Below, piece by piece: positions 1 through 10,758 of a DNA stretch of 64,000 nucleotides. How positions within the stretch are numbered: position 1 is the stretch's first letter; every line of letters starts with the position of its first letter. The stretch spans positions 73,488,771 through 73,552,770 of the forward strand of contig OY755039.1 in assembly GCA_963576565.1 (NCBI GenBank). The letters are read 5' to 3'. The position numbers were made by a program, and so were the translations under genes. The notes under the pieces were generated by a model that did no database searches, had not been told where the DNA came from, and saw nothing but the letters and a program-made list of their open reading frames with translations. Source of the stretch: Aspidapion aeneum. Lineage: Eukaryota > Arthropoda > Insecta > Coleoptera > Brentidae.

Positions 1-970
1 TACCTATTTAGGACAAAGAAAAGTATTAAGTGTTATATATCATTGTAATCACAAGAAAAAAGGCAATTACCTGAGATACTTACATACTGGGTGTTCCATT
101 TAACAAAATGTTACTTTTGATAATATCTTGAAAACTAAAACATTTTTAATTTTTCTGGTTACGCCACTGGATTCTATGTAGAAAATCATAAAACTTTTGT
201 ATTTGGAGTTTTTTTCTATCTCCATAAATAACCGAGTAATAAGAGATAATAAAAATCGCCAATTTTTGAGAATCACCCTATATCTGCTAAACCAATATAG
301 TTAGCGTAGATTTGATTGCGCCATTAAAAAAGACATTAAAAAAGAGGACGGGACACGTATGTCAGTTTATTTATATCTCTTACCGTTTAGCCTGTACCCT
401 ATAAAACCAACGAAAATGCCCCACCCTGTATAGAAAGACGCCGACCAAAAAAAAGGTGGGTAGATGATTTTGGAAAATACCTAAGATTAACAAAGGAAAA
501 AGTTGGATTTTCAAAAACATTGAATGTTATATTGCATTCGCCAAGTTTTGAAAGTCTGTACCCTTATTGGAGCCGCCATATTGAATTTTGGAAATCTGAC
601 TAAACATTCGTATTCAGCGACCTTAAAAACCCCTCTGTACCAAATTTGGTTTCAATCGGTTTATTTTTCTAAATCATGATCTGTGGATAGTTTTTTGGAA
701 AAAGAGGGAGAGAAAAAAAGAAGATAAAACATGTGCAATTGCAATTGAGGTATTAAATTTGTATTCAGCTTTTTTACATATATGTAGATAACACAGTTGT
801 AACAGAAAAAAATAATCATTTTTTCGTTGGGTATTTTTGTAAATTTTTCCGGTTTTTCGAGGTTAGAAAAAAGTTTGACGTGCTAACGCAATTCCGACAA
901 CAGATTCAGATTTAGTGCGATAAAATACTATAGAATATGATTATTTGATCAAAAGTATATACCTTACTCA
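1..970. other. A+T-rich stretch without recognisable gene
   Basis: No coding frame or known element could be recognised here. A pair of short motifs (GGGTGTTCC near 90 and its approximate inverse ATCACCCTATAT near 276) resembles the ACAGGGTGT-type inverted-repeat elements found elsewhere in the window, so 90-290 may be a decayed copy. The rest is anonymous A+T-rich DNA. Confidence 0.5.
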
Positions 971-2590
971 GGGCCGGTTTATCAATGGAGGGATACCCCT
1001 CGAGTTAGAGATAGCCCGGGGTTAAAGTTGTCAAAAGTGTTTATCCCTAGGCTAACTTGACCCGCGCTCGGACGGCAGGGTAACGTATTTAGCTCTGGGT
1101 TAACCACAAAATTTCGAATTATTTTTAAGTATTTTTTATTTTGGTTGATTTTTCTCAAAAGCATAACATTTAAATTTTGTACTTTAATTTTATAAGTGTT
1201 AAATAGGATGCTAAGAAATTTTTACAACAGCAGCGACGATACTTTATATGGTGTAAGGCTGAGATGATGGAATTCCCCACAGACATGGAGATTTTTGCAA
1301 TGGAAGCAGTCTACCAAGCAATCCTAAAATAAAGTTTTCTTTTTCTATGAGCAAGATAATGTTTAATAGAAAAGCACTCCATGAATAACCCAATAAATAT
1401 CCCACCCGCCAACAGAGCTAAACCTATTATTTGTACCGAGCCACAATATAGATCCTCTGGTGGTCGCAGTGAGAGGGCTAGAAGGCCCATTCACATATGA
1501 ATCATCATCAATATGTGTACCAATTTTATTATAATACTAATTTATGTATATAGTTTTAAAACTTTTTATATTTATTTAAAAATGCAAAATCAAAAGTGAA
1601 TGTATTTCAAAGACTGAGTTTTTTAAATTTTTATTTGGCAGCCCCTGACAAATGACTAACAAGTTCTTTTGTTATACAACAGTATTTTAGGAATCAGAAA
1701 TTATCAACAATTAACTTATAAAGTAACATCAAAATAAAATACTGAAATCATTTAAACATGCTAAAACACTTTTATAATTAAAAAAAATATGCTACTGAAT
1801 AAATAATATATAAGATGAAGGTTTTGAAACAACTTCTGGTCAGCCAGGAAACCTCTTGCTCTGCATAGGGATTTGTAAATCAGTCATTCCGGGATAACAG
1901 TTTCATGTGCCAGAAACTAGTACCATTATTTCTTGTTGATGTACCTTGTTAATATTTCTTCATTAGAATGGCCAAGTTTAGAGAAGTTTGTTTGTTTCCT
2001 AGTGAAGACATGATCTGTAACAAAAATAAAATAGGTGTAGTAGTTTAAAAATAAACTTAAACAATGCAGTATTATGATCCAATATGACAAATAATCCATG
2101 CTTTTAACTCATTTTATCTCTTAAATTATGTAATATATAAATCTAGCTTTAATACGTAGATAGGTACCTATAGATGCATTTTTATTTTAAAGTTCAACAG
2201 AAACAGTTTACAAATTTGAGCTACATGCCAATTTTTATGTAGCTAAACTAATTTCATCATACATAGTAAATACTTACTGGCTAGAGTACAATAACTTAAG
2301 AAGGTGAATAATGTTTTTTCAAATCATTTTTTTTTAAACACCCAAAAATACCAAAACAAAAACATATGATTATAACCACAAAATGTCAAAAATACCATAG
2401 ACTATCAAATAAGAAGGGAAAACTTAGATGGTCGATTGGTATCAGCATTGCCAACCTGCGAGTTTCGGAGCTCTGGGTTAAAATAGTGTGCATAAACACT
2501 TTTCTCTTTAGCTCGAGGGTTACCCCAAGGTTAAAGTTGGCCCTGGGCTAGCTAACACGACGAGATACCCCTCCAATGATAAACCGGCCC
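971..2590. mobile_element. Non-autonomous TIR element, PIF/Harbinger-like termini
   Basis: The left end GGGCCGGTTTATCAATGGAG (from 971) is matched by the inverse of the right end, ATTGGAGGGG followed inward by blocks that also pair: a TCGAG block, a GTTAAAGTTG-type block, a TGTTTAT block and a CTCTGGGTTAA block. The imperfect inverted arms therefore reach 100-150 bp. The 3 bp outside are TCA on the left and TTA on the right, close to the TWA duplication expected of PIF/Harbinger elements but not identical. There is no transposase frame in the 1.6 kb between, so it would need a transposase supplied elsewhere. A LINE 3' end lies inside at 1436-1513. The superfamily is inferred from terminus and target only. 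Confidence 0.55.
1436..1513 (+). mobile_element. LINE 3'-terminal fragment with (ATC)n tail
   Basis: This short block (GGTCGCAGTG, AGGGCT, CACATATGAATCATCATC) matches the extreme 3' end of the LINE fragment at 41420-41896 read on the minus strand. Both end in the same CACATATGAATCATCATC tail. It is a strongly 5'-truncated copy of that LINE, lying inside the 971-2590 TIR element. Confidence 0.6.
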
Positions 2591-2593
2591 TTA

Positions 2594-3997
2594 GTTGTCT
2601 TTTGTGTGGCTGTGATCAACTGTTAGCACTGTAGCATTATATGTTAAAGAATATAATATGTCCAAATATCGAAGAGGCGCATATGGGCGCAGAATTTTTT
2701 TTTACTGTAGTAATCCTGGATGTGTGTAGTTAAAAAAAAATTATCTCTAGGTGGCAGTTTATAGCCGACATAAAGTTTTACTCTGACATATGCAAAATTT
2801 CTTGCTTTTTTTTCAGGTTCTTACATGTCATAAATAAATTTTTCACTGTGTGTAAGTAATTCATCAGTTTTTTATTAAATAAGCAATTCTGAAATCTACT
2901 TACCTTAATCTCTCAAATCCATTTTAAATTCGCTTATATTTAAAAACAAAACAAGGAAAAAATGCTGTCAATACGGATTAAAATATTGACAATTTTTTTA
3001 CGTTTCAAGCACTACGAAAACAATATTTAAAATAAATCATGTCTGACGCCTGTCAAAGAGTATTTTTAGTTTTGTTTCATGTGTTTTCAAGCCTATTAGA
3101 CTCTTTACTTGAGACTGACACTAAGCTTGCTGCCTTTGAGGGCATTTCACCTTAAGCCCTTTTTGGCCAAAAATCAGATGCGTGAGCCGTCTGTGCGCTG
3201 TTGAGATTAATTATACTATTGTGTAACATTTTTACACAAAATAAACAGACTAATACGTTTCTTTCAACAATTGTTTTATATTTTTGCACAATTTCAGTTG
3301 CACAGCGTATTGAAAATTGTTGCACCGTTGGACGGCAGCGACAAAAACAGGTACCAAAAAGGCTATTTCGAACTGTCAAATATCGTTAAAGTTATTGTTC
3401 TCGGCGAAGTTATCGGGCTTAAATTTGGCACGACCAAAAACTATCTACTATCTATTGAATCAGTCCGGCTCGGTCGACTAGGCCAATTGTTTGCTTTGCA
3501 TTGAGGTTTCGTCGCACTCAGGGAAAGAAGCAAGCACCCAACTATAGGTGTGCGTCGACGCCAGCCGACTTCAGTGAAATTCTGATATGTTATACGATCA
3601 TGTCCGAGCATAATAAAAACCTGGGTTAAAAGTTGGTTGTTTCAACATACTGGAGTATCAAATTACCGCAAAAATTAAATACTTAGCAATAAACCGTACA
3701 AAAAGAATTTGTTTTTTAGACGTTGTCAATGCGCCTAGGCTCACAGAATATCAATCCAGTCAATTTGACATTTTTGAGCAGTGGCGCAATGTGTTTTTTT
3801 TGGTATAAAGTGCTTGTAATGAGTTAAGTATCTCTAAAAACACATTTAGTCATTCTCCTATTGAGTTTAAGCTATTATAGCTGCTAAAAACTTCAGTTTA
3901 TATCTTTTTTTATAGGCGCGTACAGTTCGCTTTTTAGGTAATAATGATTTCTAATAGGTATGGTTTACAACTGGTAATCAGAACTAAAATATTTATA
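2594..3997. other. No recognisable gene
   Basis: Anonymous A+T-rich DNA. A 77-codon open frame on the plus strand (3271-3504) has no recognisable motif and overlaps an equally featureless frame on the other strand. Neither is supported as a gene. Confidence 0.5.
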
Positions 3998-4001
3998 TTA
4001 T

Positions 4002-4426
4002 TGTTACGGGTTCTCCACAACAATTAAAACTCGCAAACGTCAAAAATGATATGTCAATTTATTTCGACAATTATGTACAAAAACACGCACTTAAACTTAC
4101 TAACTAATAACTTACTTCAATAATCGGTCTATTAACTTCGTGTTAATATCTCACGACCACTACAGTACGTTATCTGTGACTGACTCCATACGCGGCGTCC
4201 GGCCCTATATATAGGGTCTGTCTACTATTCGAGAACCCTTCCATCCTTCTTCGATTCACGAGCATTCTCGTCTCTTCCAGAAGGTACGCGGCCGTGTATG
4301 AATTTGTCATAGATAACGCAACTAAAACCTAGACTAAGAATACAACCATAAGGTAAATCAACCTAATACTACACTAAACCTAAATAAATTCTAACTATAA
4401 AATTTAAATAACTTAAATTTGTAACA
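4002..4426 (+). mobile_element. Solo LTR of a retrotransposon, probably Ty3/gypsy
   Basis: The 425-bp unit begins TGTTACGGG and ends TTTGTAACA, so it has the TG...CA ends of an LTR. It is flanked by an exact 4-bp duplication, TTAT (3998-4001 and 4427-4430), the size usual for Ty3/gypsy integration. Inside, a TATATATAG box near 4206 and an AATAAA signal near 4384 lie in the plus orientation, as expected for an LTR promoter and poly(A) site. No gag-pol frame adjoins, which is the usual outcome of LTR-LTR recombination. The family assignment rests only on the duplication length and terminal motif. Confidence 0.7.
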
Positions 4427-4449
4427 TTATTAATGTGTGTTGTCTGTCC

Positions 4450-4515
4450 GGCCCACTAAACCGCTGAACCTATTTTCGTGTATTTTTCCGGTAAAATAGT
4501 GTACAATACTATGAA
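4450..4515 (-). repeat. Fragment of dispersed family A
   Basis: The motif ACTAAACCGCTGAACC followed by TTTTCCGGTAAAATAGTG is the inverse of the conserved block 'gcggtttaggagctatcg' region of family A (compare 5395-5420 and 9655-9710). Only this core is present. Confidence 0.45.
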
Positions 4516-5067
4516 GAGTATTTTAGGAAACAATAATACCTAAAAAGCGAACTCTTTTATTTTACAAATAAAAAAGACTCCGATACTGTATAAAAATAAT
4601 AAAAAAAAATTTTTTTACTATAGTTTAGAGGCTTATGGTATTCAGTGGGATAGTTTTGGAAGATTTTTTTAAACTACGCTGGATCGATTAGTAATAGATC
4701 ACACAATTTTAAGTCACCGGGTGTTTGCCTCCAATTTAAGGAGGAGGGAAGGAGAAAGTCATAAATCCAAGATAGCGGCATTTTTTTATGTTTTTTCACA
4801 AACTTTCGCTTATAACTTTTGCAAAATTAGTTTTACAGAAAAACTGTTAATACGTTTTTTGTTTGCAATAGAACATAAATTAAGAAAGTAAAGAAATTAG
4901 CTTTATATCATCATATCATTTATATAATTATGTGCTTTAAAGTAGTCCGCCATCTTAATTTTGTACAAAAATGGCTCCTGACAAAGTATAAAACCTAAGC
5001 TGCTTTTTCAACATCCAAAAAACCCAAATTTGGACTATTTTTAAGGATTTAGGTGTTTAAGGAAATA

Positions 5068-5580
5068 AATGGATCCATGACGGATCTGACATCTTCCTAG
5101 CTAGCCTATTGTCACACTTCAAGTGAAGCCATTATAATATATTGTTTTTTTTTTGTAAATATCTCAGAAACTAGAGCTCACACGAATTTTTTGGTACGAA
5201 TTATTGAGCAAAATAAAGTCTACTATATTCCAAAAACAGTGTATTGATACGATGCTCTGTTAAAAAGTTAGCATTTTTTAACTTTTTAATTGTCAAAAAA
5301 CTGTCATTAGCATTAATGGATTTTTAACACAATCTAGTCAGCTCGTAAGAGTGTCGAACACTATTTTACCTGATTTTTTTTTTATTAAAATCGGTAAAGC
5401 GGTTTAGGAGCTATCGTGTTACAGACAGAAATAATACACACACAGACAGACATAACGACAATATTGCTAGGATAGGTCAAAATACATCCAAATAATACAT
5501 TTTGAACGTTATCTGAAAAAAAAAAATTCGTCGAAAATAATACCTTTTCTAGCCATTGCTACGCGGGGCTAGAAAGGTGA
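5068..5580 (+). repeat. Dispersed family A, most complete copy (Helitron-like non-autonomous candidate)
   Basis: The copy starts with GGATCCATGACGGATCTGAC and CTTCCTAGCTAGCCTATTG, carries the block GGTTTAGGAGCTATCGTGTT, a short CA/CAGA-rich tract, ACGACAATATTGCTAGGATA, and ends in a hairpin: CCTTTTCTAGCC at 5544 paired with GGGCTAGAAAGG ending near 5579. Other copies are at 9598-9977 (minus), 20367-20785 and 51029-51077 plus 53660-53949. The left-end motif CTTCCTAGCTAGCC can pair with the arm of the right-end hairpin, a layout known from Helitron-like (Helentron/INE) non-autonomous elements. No coding capacity. The class is inferred. Confidence 0.6.
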
Positions 5581-6539
5581 AAATCAAACTTAGTTTTTTT
5601 CTAATCGGGACACAGCTATAAGTATTATTTTCGTACTACTTCATAAGTTTTATAAAAAAAATATATGATATTTTTTGCTGCATATTTTATTTATTTATTT
5701 TTAAAAACACCAAATTTTAAAATTAATAAAAAATTTATTTCATGGATTTTACAAAGCTACAACCTCTGCTCTAAGGTAGATATAATTTTCTAATAAATAA
5801 GAATTGAAAAAACAAAAAATCTTTCACTATTTTAAATAAAATACTTCTAGAAGACTCAAAAATACTTTTGACCAGCTATTCTCCAAAATTTTCCCGTGTG
5901 CGTCGTCGGTCAAACCGATTGAACGTTGCGTAGGAAATAGAGAATTATTTTAATTAATTAAAGAAGCTTTCTTGCACTCGCACACTCGCACGGAAGGACT
6001 ATTATTATTTTGTCTAATTTCCGACGAACTTTTAATGTGCGGTAATATCATTATCCTTATAATAAGTAAATATGTATTTTCGACAGAATTTTCTATGTCT
6101 AGCTCTCGACTGGGCTTAGCCCCAAACTCAAAGTTATCCTTTGCAAAGAAATTATAATAATCTTTTAACTGCAGACTAGGTCTGCGGACCGCGAATGCCC
6201 AATTTCCCCAATGCTCTGTTTCATCTTATCTAGAATTTTAAAAATCCGTTGCAACAAGTTTTGACCGTAGGTTTTGTATTTATTTTCTAATTCTTTATTT
6301 TGCATTTTGCATAGGTATTTTCGTAAATAAATGTATAATATTATTATATTAAGTTATAGTCTTAGAGTAGAATTAAATAGTTTACACTTGAAAACGGTTA
6401 GAGATAGTTACTAACCGATACGTGGTATTTAAAATAAAATAAAGACAATGCAAGTTCGAAATTTTGTTTCTCCTAATATTAACCATTAGAATAGATGCAA
6501 TTTTAAAACAAGTAACATGTGATACAAATATCGTTATAT
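5581..6539. other. No recognisable gene
   Basis: Anonymous A+T-rich DNA. The short open frames on either strand show no motif. Confidence 0.45.
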
Positions 6540-6546
6540 TCATCAA

Positions 6547-6775
6547 AAGTAGAAGATTAGATTGGTTGGCACATGTACAGAGAATGGATGAGACAAAAAC
6601 AATAATGAACTCGAGACCTGCAGGAAGGAGAGTAAGAGGGAGGTAGCGAAAAAGATGAATAGACAATGTCAAAGATGAGATCAAGAATATGAGAATACGA
6701 CGGCGAAGAATCGTACTAGAAAAGGCAGAATGGAGACCTCTGGTTAATCAAGCCAAAACCCACCAGGGGTTGTAA
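6547..6775 (+). pseudogene. 3' end of an APE-type LINE reverse transcriptase ORF
   Basis: Plus-strand translation gives RRLDWLAHVQRMDETKT, then PAGRRVRGR, a stop replacing a codon of the usual RGRPRKRW motif, IDNVKDEIKNMR, and the terminal KAEWRPLVNQAKTHQGL followed by TAA (6773-6775). The string 'RRL.WLGHVQRM ... GRR.RGRPRKRW ... WR.LV.QAKTHQGL' is the typical C-terminal tail of a large group of insect non-LTR retrotransposons. The copy is 5'-truncated and has at least one in-frame stop, so it is dead. A related tail is read on the minus strand at 18190-18300. Confidence 0.7.
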
Positions 6776-6827
6776 TGCCATTTGAAGAAAATATTAACTA
6801 TTGTCTGTAAGTTGCTTTTTTTCTTTA

Positions 6828-7559
6828 CAAATAAAATACTCTACCAATATATGGGCACCTAAGCTCACACTAGCTACTATAGTTATAGTGTACGTATGAA
6901 CTAATATAACTAAAAACTAAAATATATTTTATTCAACTCCAGACTCAACTACCTTTCGTTTGATACCACACAAGCCATGTTTTCACTTAAACTCTAATTT
7001 TTGAAATTTAATCCCCACCTTCTCTTAAAAAAACTAAAATGTATTTTGTTTAACTCCAGACTTTATTACCTTTCGTTTGATATCACACACGCCATATTTT
7101 TACTTAAACTCTAATTTTTGAAATCTACCCCCACGCTTTTTTTAAAATAAACTAAGATGTATTTTGTTTAACTTCCGACTCAATTACCTTTCGTTTGATA
7201 TCACACACGCCATATTTTCACATAAACTCTAATTTTTGAAATCTACCCCCACCCTTTTATTTGGCTTGCGTTCAGTAGATTTTGTTCATTTTTTAAATGG
7301 GACCATCTCGACCCAATGCCAGCCTAGATACCAAATTTCATTTAAATCGGGCAAGCGGTTTTTAAGTTATGCGCGTTGGTGGTTACAGACAGACATACAG
7401 ACAGACAGGCATAAAACACTAAAATAATAACATAAAAGTTTCAAAATCATCTGAAACGCAAAGATATATCAAACTTTTTGAAATTGGAGCAACTTTTTTG
7501 CTCGAAATAATTAGGATCACCATAGCTCACACTACTATAGTATGGTAGTAGTGTGACCT
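6828..7559 (-). repeat. Dispersed family D copy with terminal hairpins and three internal tandem units
   Basis: Read on the minus strand this starts with a hairpin (AGCTCACAC...GTGTGAGCT type, 7524-7559), then AAGTTGCTCC, a TCTG/CAGA microsatellite, a block around ATAACTTAAAAACCGCTTGC, and three direct units of roughly 115-125 bp (about 6920-7260). Each unit contains ATCAAACGAAAGGTAAT and a GGGTGGGG-type tract. It closes with a second hairpin and a GGTGCCCATA...TTGGTAGAGTATTT end near 6830. It is nearly co-extensive with the opposite-strand copy at 26937-27643. Non-coding. Confidence 0.65.
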
Positions 7560-8207
7560 AAACATGACCTGTTGTACAGCAATTACGAGAAAAGTGAACA
7601 TTTACGCAAGAATTAAGCCCCACCCCTGATCCTGCGAAAGGACCTGGCACAACTTAATTGTCATTGTCGTAAAAATCAAATTTAAGTATGTTGTAAATCT
7701 TGATCTACTGATCACAAGCTTTTATGGGCAGGCCCAAAAGAATCCTATCACTGATTTTTGAGATAGGCGGCCAGTTTATAAATAAAGTTGTTTGCGCAAA
7801 AAGTGCATAGTGTTTGTGAAAGCGATGGTAAAGTCACTTTGGCTAAAGGAAGAACCTAAAAAATACCTTCCATTTAACAGCTTTTTAAAGGCAGTTTTTA
7901 GAAAGCTTAAAATTTTGGCGACTTCGACAGTCATTATGGTAGTGGTTAATAACCACTACCACGAGTCGCTGGTCTCAGTTGTTAAAACACGTTTAAAACT
8001 GCCACAAGAAAAAGGAATAGTAAAAGCAAAAAAGGTTATTGAATGTCTTAACAGTATTTTATGAAGCAGATAGATAAAAAAAATGTAAAATTTAACACAT
8101 ATAAAACACTGGTGAAAGCACGCTGTTGTATAAAATAGAGATTTGTTGCGTAACAGAAAAATACAAAACAAAGTTGATCATAAAGAAATAAGATCATAAA
8201 AGAAAGA
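7560..8207. other. No recognisable gene; contains a perfect 23-bp palindrome
   Basis: GGTAGTGGTTA-A-TAACCACTACC near 7938-7961 is a perfect short palindrome. A related motif pair, AGTGGTAGTGGTTAATTA and TTACCACTACTAC, occurs at 8626-8685. A 90-codon open frame spanning the palindrome begins with a non-ATG codon and has no recognisable motif, so it is not called as a gene. Confidence 0.4.
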
Positions 8208-8465
8208 ATGGGAATCAAGGGAAGCATAACGCATGACATCACTAAAAGACAAGTGATATCGTACGGCCATGTACAACGGATGAACCATGAAAGATTAACA
8301 AAGCAGGTCCTAGAATGGCCACCAATAGGGCGCAGAAAAAAAGGGCGTCCTAAAGTAGAATGGCAACAGTCAATCCAAAGATCAGTGAGTCAAAAAAGGA
8401 TGTGGAGGATAAGCGTCAGCTAACGTAGAAAAACGTTCTAAACCGACATAGTAGTAGTAGTAGTA
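8208..8465 (+). pseudogene. 3' end of an APE-type LINE with (TAG)n tail
   Basis: The 71-codon frame reads KRQVISYGHVQRMNHERLTK, then LEWPPIGRRKKGRPKVEWQQ, then QKRMWRISVS and a stop. This is the same class of LINE C-terminus as at 6547-6775 (GHVQRM ... GRR.RGRPK..W ... WR) but a different family. The sequence ends in GTAGTAGTAGTAG (8449-8465), a microsatellite tail of the kind left at LINE 3' ends. The 5' part is missing. Confidence 0.7.
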
Positions 8466-8878
8466 AAACTGTAAAAGTCAAAATATTAAAACCTTTGTTT
8501 TTAGCCCTATTTTACAAAATAAATGTTTCGAATGTTGGAAACAAGCCATACAAAAACTCTATAAAGTAAGCAATAAAAATTACCACTAGCACTACGAAAG
8601 GGTTCCGTAGCTTACGGCATCGGCAGTGGTAGTGGTTAATTATTTAATAGTGCGCGGATGCAGTGCTTACCACTACTACAACGAACTGTTCCAAAAACTC
8701 CCTATTATATTTATACTTTTATTGATATATCTTTTTTGTAGTTTAAGAAAAATAAACTGATAACTTACTTATAGCAGGCTAACTTAAGAAGAGACATTTC
8801 TCGTTTTATCAAAAAAAAATCAAAAAGTTAATTTTTCAACTATTATTTCTTTTGATCTTAAAATGTTAAGGTGTATCC

Positions 8879-9055
8879 CAAGCGCGGATCTGGGTCAAAA
8901 TCTAGGGGAGGGGTAATAGTCGACGAAATTTTTTTATAATATAATTGTTTTTTTTTCTAGGGGGGGGGGAATTCTCCTGCTTTCCCTTTAATTATTAGGA
9001 AAAAGTGCAAGGGGGGTAATTACCCCGTTACCCTCCCCCCTTAAATCCGCGCTTG
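8879..9055. mobile_element. 177-bp hAT-like MITE (CAAGCGCGGA termini)
   Basis: The ends CAAGCGCGGATCT and AAATCCGCGCTTG are inverted repeats. The 8 bp outside are GTGTATCC (8871-8878) and GTTTGTCC (9056-9063), which agree at six of eight positions, as expected of an aged 8-bp hAT target duplication. The interior contains G and C homopolymer tracts that partly pair (GGGGAGGGGTAA with TTACCCTCCCCCC). No coding capacity. Confidence 0.6.
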
Positions 9056-9063
9056 GTTTGTCC

Positions 9064-9597
9064 ATGATTACTTTTTAAGAATTAGGTGGAAGGAAGTGTA
9101 CTGACGTTTTTTGTTTGTTATTAACTAAAATTATAAAAATGTTGAATGAGTCGAAGGGAATGACCACGTTGGATATCAAAATAATGTTCTAAATTAAATT
9201 ATTATCGACCTCGTATATCAGAACTTCAGCGGTTTCGAAGTTACACGTTTAGCATTCCCGTAGTAAGTTGGGCTATTCGCAAAAACTGATCTTGCAACCG
9301 ACCAGGTTAACAAATCAATTTAATGAAGGGACAATGGAAGGCTTTTTATTGGGTACTACATCGGTCAGTCTGCACCAAGAACTTACAAAATACTTAAGAA
9401 TGGTTCTTTTCTTTAATATATATTTCTTTGAGAAACAGTCTTATGGTCTGACAACTTAGAGGGCGGTATGACTGAACTATAAAGTAATACAAGGTGTAAA
9501 TTGTATGACTCACAATATTTTAATGAGTGATAGAGGTCAAAATAAAAAAAAATGTTTATTTAACATGGGAGTCGAAACTCTTTTGTTCTTGAGATAT
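9064..9597. other. No recognisable gene
   Basis: Anonymous A+T-rich DNA without supported features. Confidence 0.4.
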
Positions 9598-9977
9598 AGA
9601 GCATCAGTGTGTGTGTGTGTGTGTGTGCGTGTATTATTTCGGTCCGTAACACGATAGCTCCTCAACCGCTAAGCCGATTTTCATAAAATTTTCAAGTAAA
9701 ATAGTGCTCGACACTCCAACGAGCTGGTTAGATTTTGGTCAAAATCCATCAATGCTAATAACATTTTTTTGACAATTAAAAATTTTTCAAAATGCAAACT
9801 TTTTAGCGGAGAATCGTATTAACATGCGGTTTTCGGAATATAGCAGACTATATGTTGCTTAATAGTTCGTGTCATAACCAAAAACTTCGTAAGAGCTTTA
9901 CTTTCTGAGATATTTACAAAAACTGTTTTCAAGGCTAATGTATCATGGCTTCATCATCCGTCATGGATCCATTTATT
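9598..9977 (-). repeat. Dispersed family A copy, minus orientation
   Basis: Contains the inverse of the family A landmarks: GATGGCTTCATCATCCGTCA-type left end with CATGGATCCATTTA (ending 9977), ACACGATAGCTCCTCAACCG (about 9649), and a (GT)n tract at 9607-9632 in place of the (CA)n of other copies. The right-end hairpin is missing. Confidence 0.6.
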
Positions 9978-10099
9978 TATACTTAGCTTAAGTATAGCTT
10001 TCACTGATAAAAATATATGCATTACTTATTACTAAGAAATAAACTTTTATAAATGCAATATTTTTTTAATTGCAAACTAGGGGTGCAATTAAAGAGCGA

Positions 10100-10490
10100 A
10101 AAATTATTAAAAAAAGTTTCCTGTGCTTGGGCGAGGATCTGAACCTTTGGGTATGTACGCCAACATTTTACTAATTAGGCCACTAAAATTTTTACAATTC
10201 CATATCAAGTCACAGTTTAGGAACGCTAGTTCTTAGGGTATTCACTCAACCAAGCCATTTATAAGGAAAAATTATTTAAAAAATTTCCTGTGCTTCAGCC
10301 GGGATTTGAACCGGAATTATGAAATTAGTTGAATGGTTTGATCGCGTGAATACCCTGAGAAGTAGCGTTCCTCCGTGATATGGATTAAAAAAAATTTATA
10401 TTTTTGGTTTCGGTGGCCTAATTGGTAGGGCCTTGGCGTACATAGTCAAAGGTTCTGGTTCAAATCCCGGCAGAAGTAACTAACTATTTT
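10100..10490. repeat. Palindromic cluster of tRNA-derived SINE copies
   Basis: Two tRNA-like heads face outward: one on the plus strand at 10407-10478, one on the minus strand at about 10118-10190 that shares the core TGGCCTAATT and TGGCGTACATA. Between them a 55-60-bp inverted repeat (about 10199-10259 and 10333-10384, landmarks CCATATCA, GGAACGCTA and GGGTATTCAC) encloses a third, minus-strand B-box segment, CCGGTTCAAATCCCGGC, near 10296-10313. Both minus-strand heads continue into the same body, AAGCACAGGAAA then a T-rich tract, so these are copies of one SINE family that inserted in or rearranged into a hairpin-prone array. Confidence 0.6.
10407..10478 (+). tRNA. tRNA-like sequence (SINE head or tRNA pseudogene), anticodon position ACA
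   Basis: The 72 nt fold as a cloverleaf. Acceptor arm GTTTCGG pairs with CAGAAGT apart from one mismatch and G-T pairs. D stem is GCCT/GGGC. The anticodon stem TTGGC/GTCAA is fully paired, with loop GTACATA. T arm is TCTGG-TTCAAAT-CCCGG with one mismatch. Box A (TGGCCTAATTGG) and box B (GGTTCAAATCC) match RNA polymerase III promoter consensus. The anticodon ACA would be unusual for a functional tRNA-Cys. An opposite-strand relative with a damaged T arm lies 220 bp away, so a SINE head is more likely than a working tRNA gene. Confidence 0.5.
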
Positions 10491-10758
10491 TTCAATTTGT
10501 TATAAAGCTATCACATATAATGGACGACAAACAGGTAGAACATTCGGAAATTTTTATACTTTTCAATCTAGGTTTGGACGGTTGCTCAATAATCCAGTCA
10601 AAACCAAAACACTGATGGACATCGACGAGTTCATTAATCCATCTGTTCTTTTTAAGTTCAAGGTCGGCATATATATATTTGATTCATTCCAAAAGAAATA
10701 CAGTATGTATTTCATTTTGCAGCCAGATATATTCGACTACGGCGGCTTATTAATTTAA
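10480..10758 (+). other. Unassigned 92-codon open frame, possible exon or chance
   Basis: One plus-strand frame stays open from the stop at 10477-10479 to TAA at 10756-10758. An internal ATG at 10615 gives 47 residues including MDIDEFINPSVLFKFKVG and FILQPDIFDYGGLLI. The composition is protein-like (balanced hydrophobics, few low-complexity runs) and the length is notable in A+T-rich DNA. No family was recognised and no clear splice pattern is seen. It directly follows the SINE cluster and could be a decayed transposon frame. Confidence 0.25.

Noticed and set aside
7792..8064. 90-codon open frame (basic, KKC... start)
   Set aside because: Starts at a non-ATG codon, spans a perfect palindrome that is repeated in non-coding context at 8626-8685, and has no recognisable domain.
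10407..10478. Functional tRNA-Cys gene
   Set aside because: The anticodon position reads ACA, the acceptor has a mismatch, and a damaged relative lies in the same palindromic cluster, which fits a SINE better.
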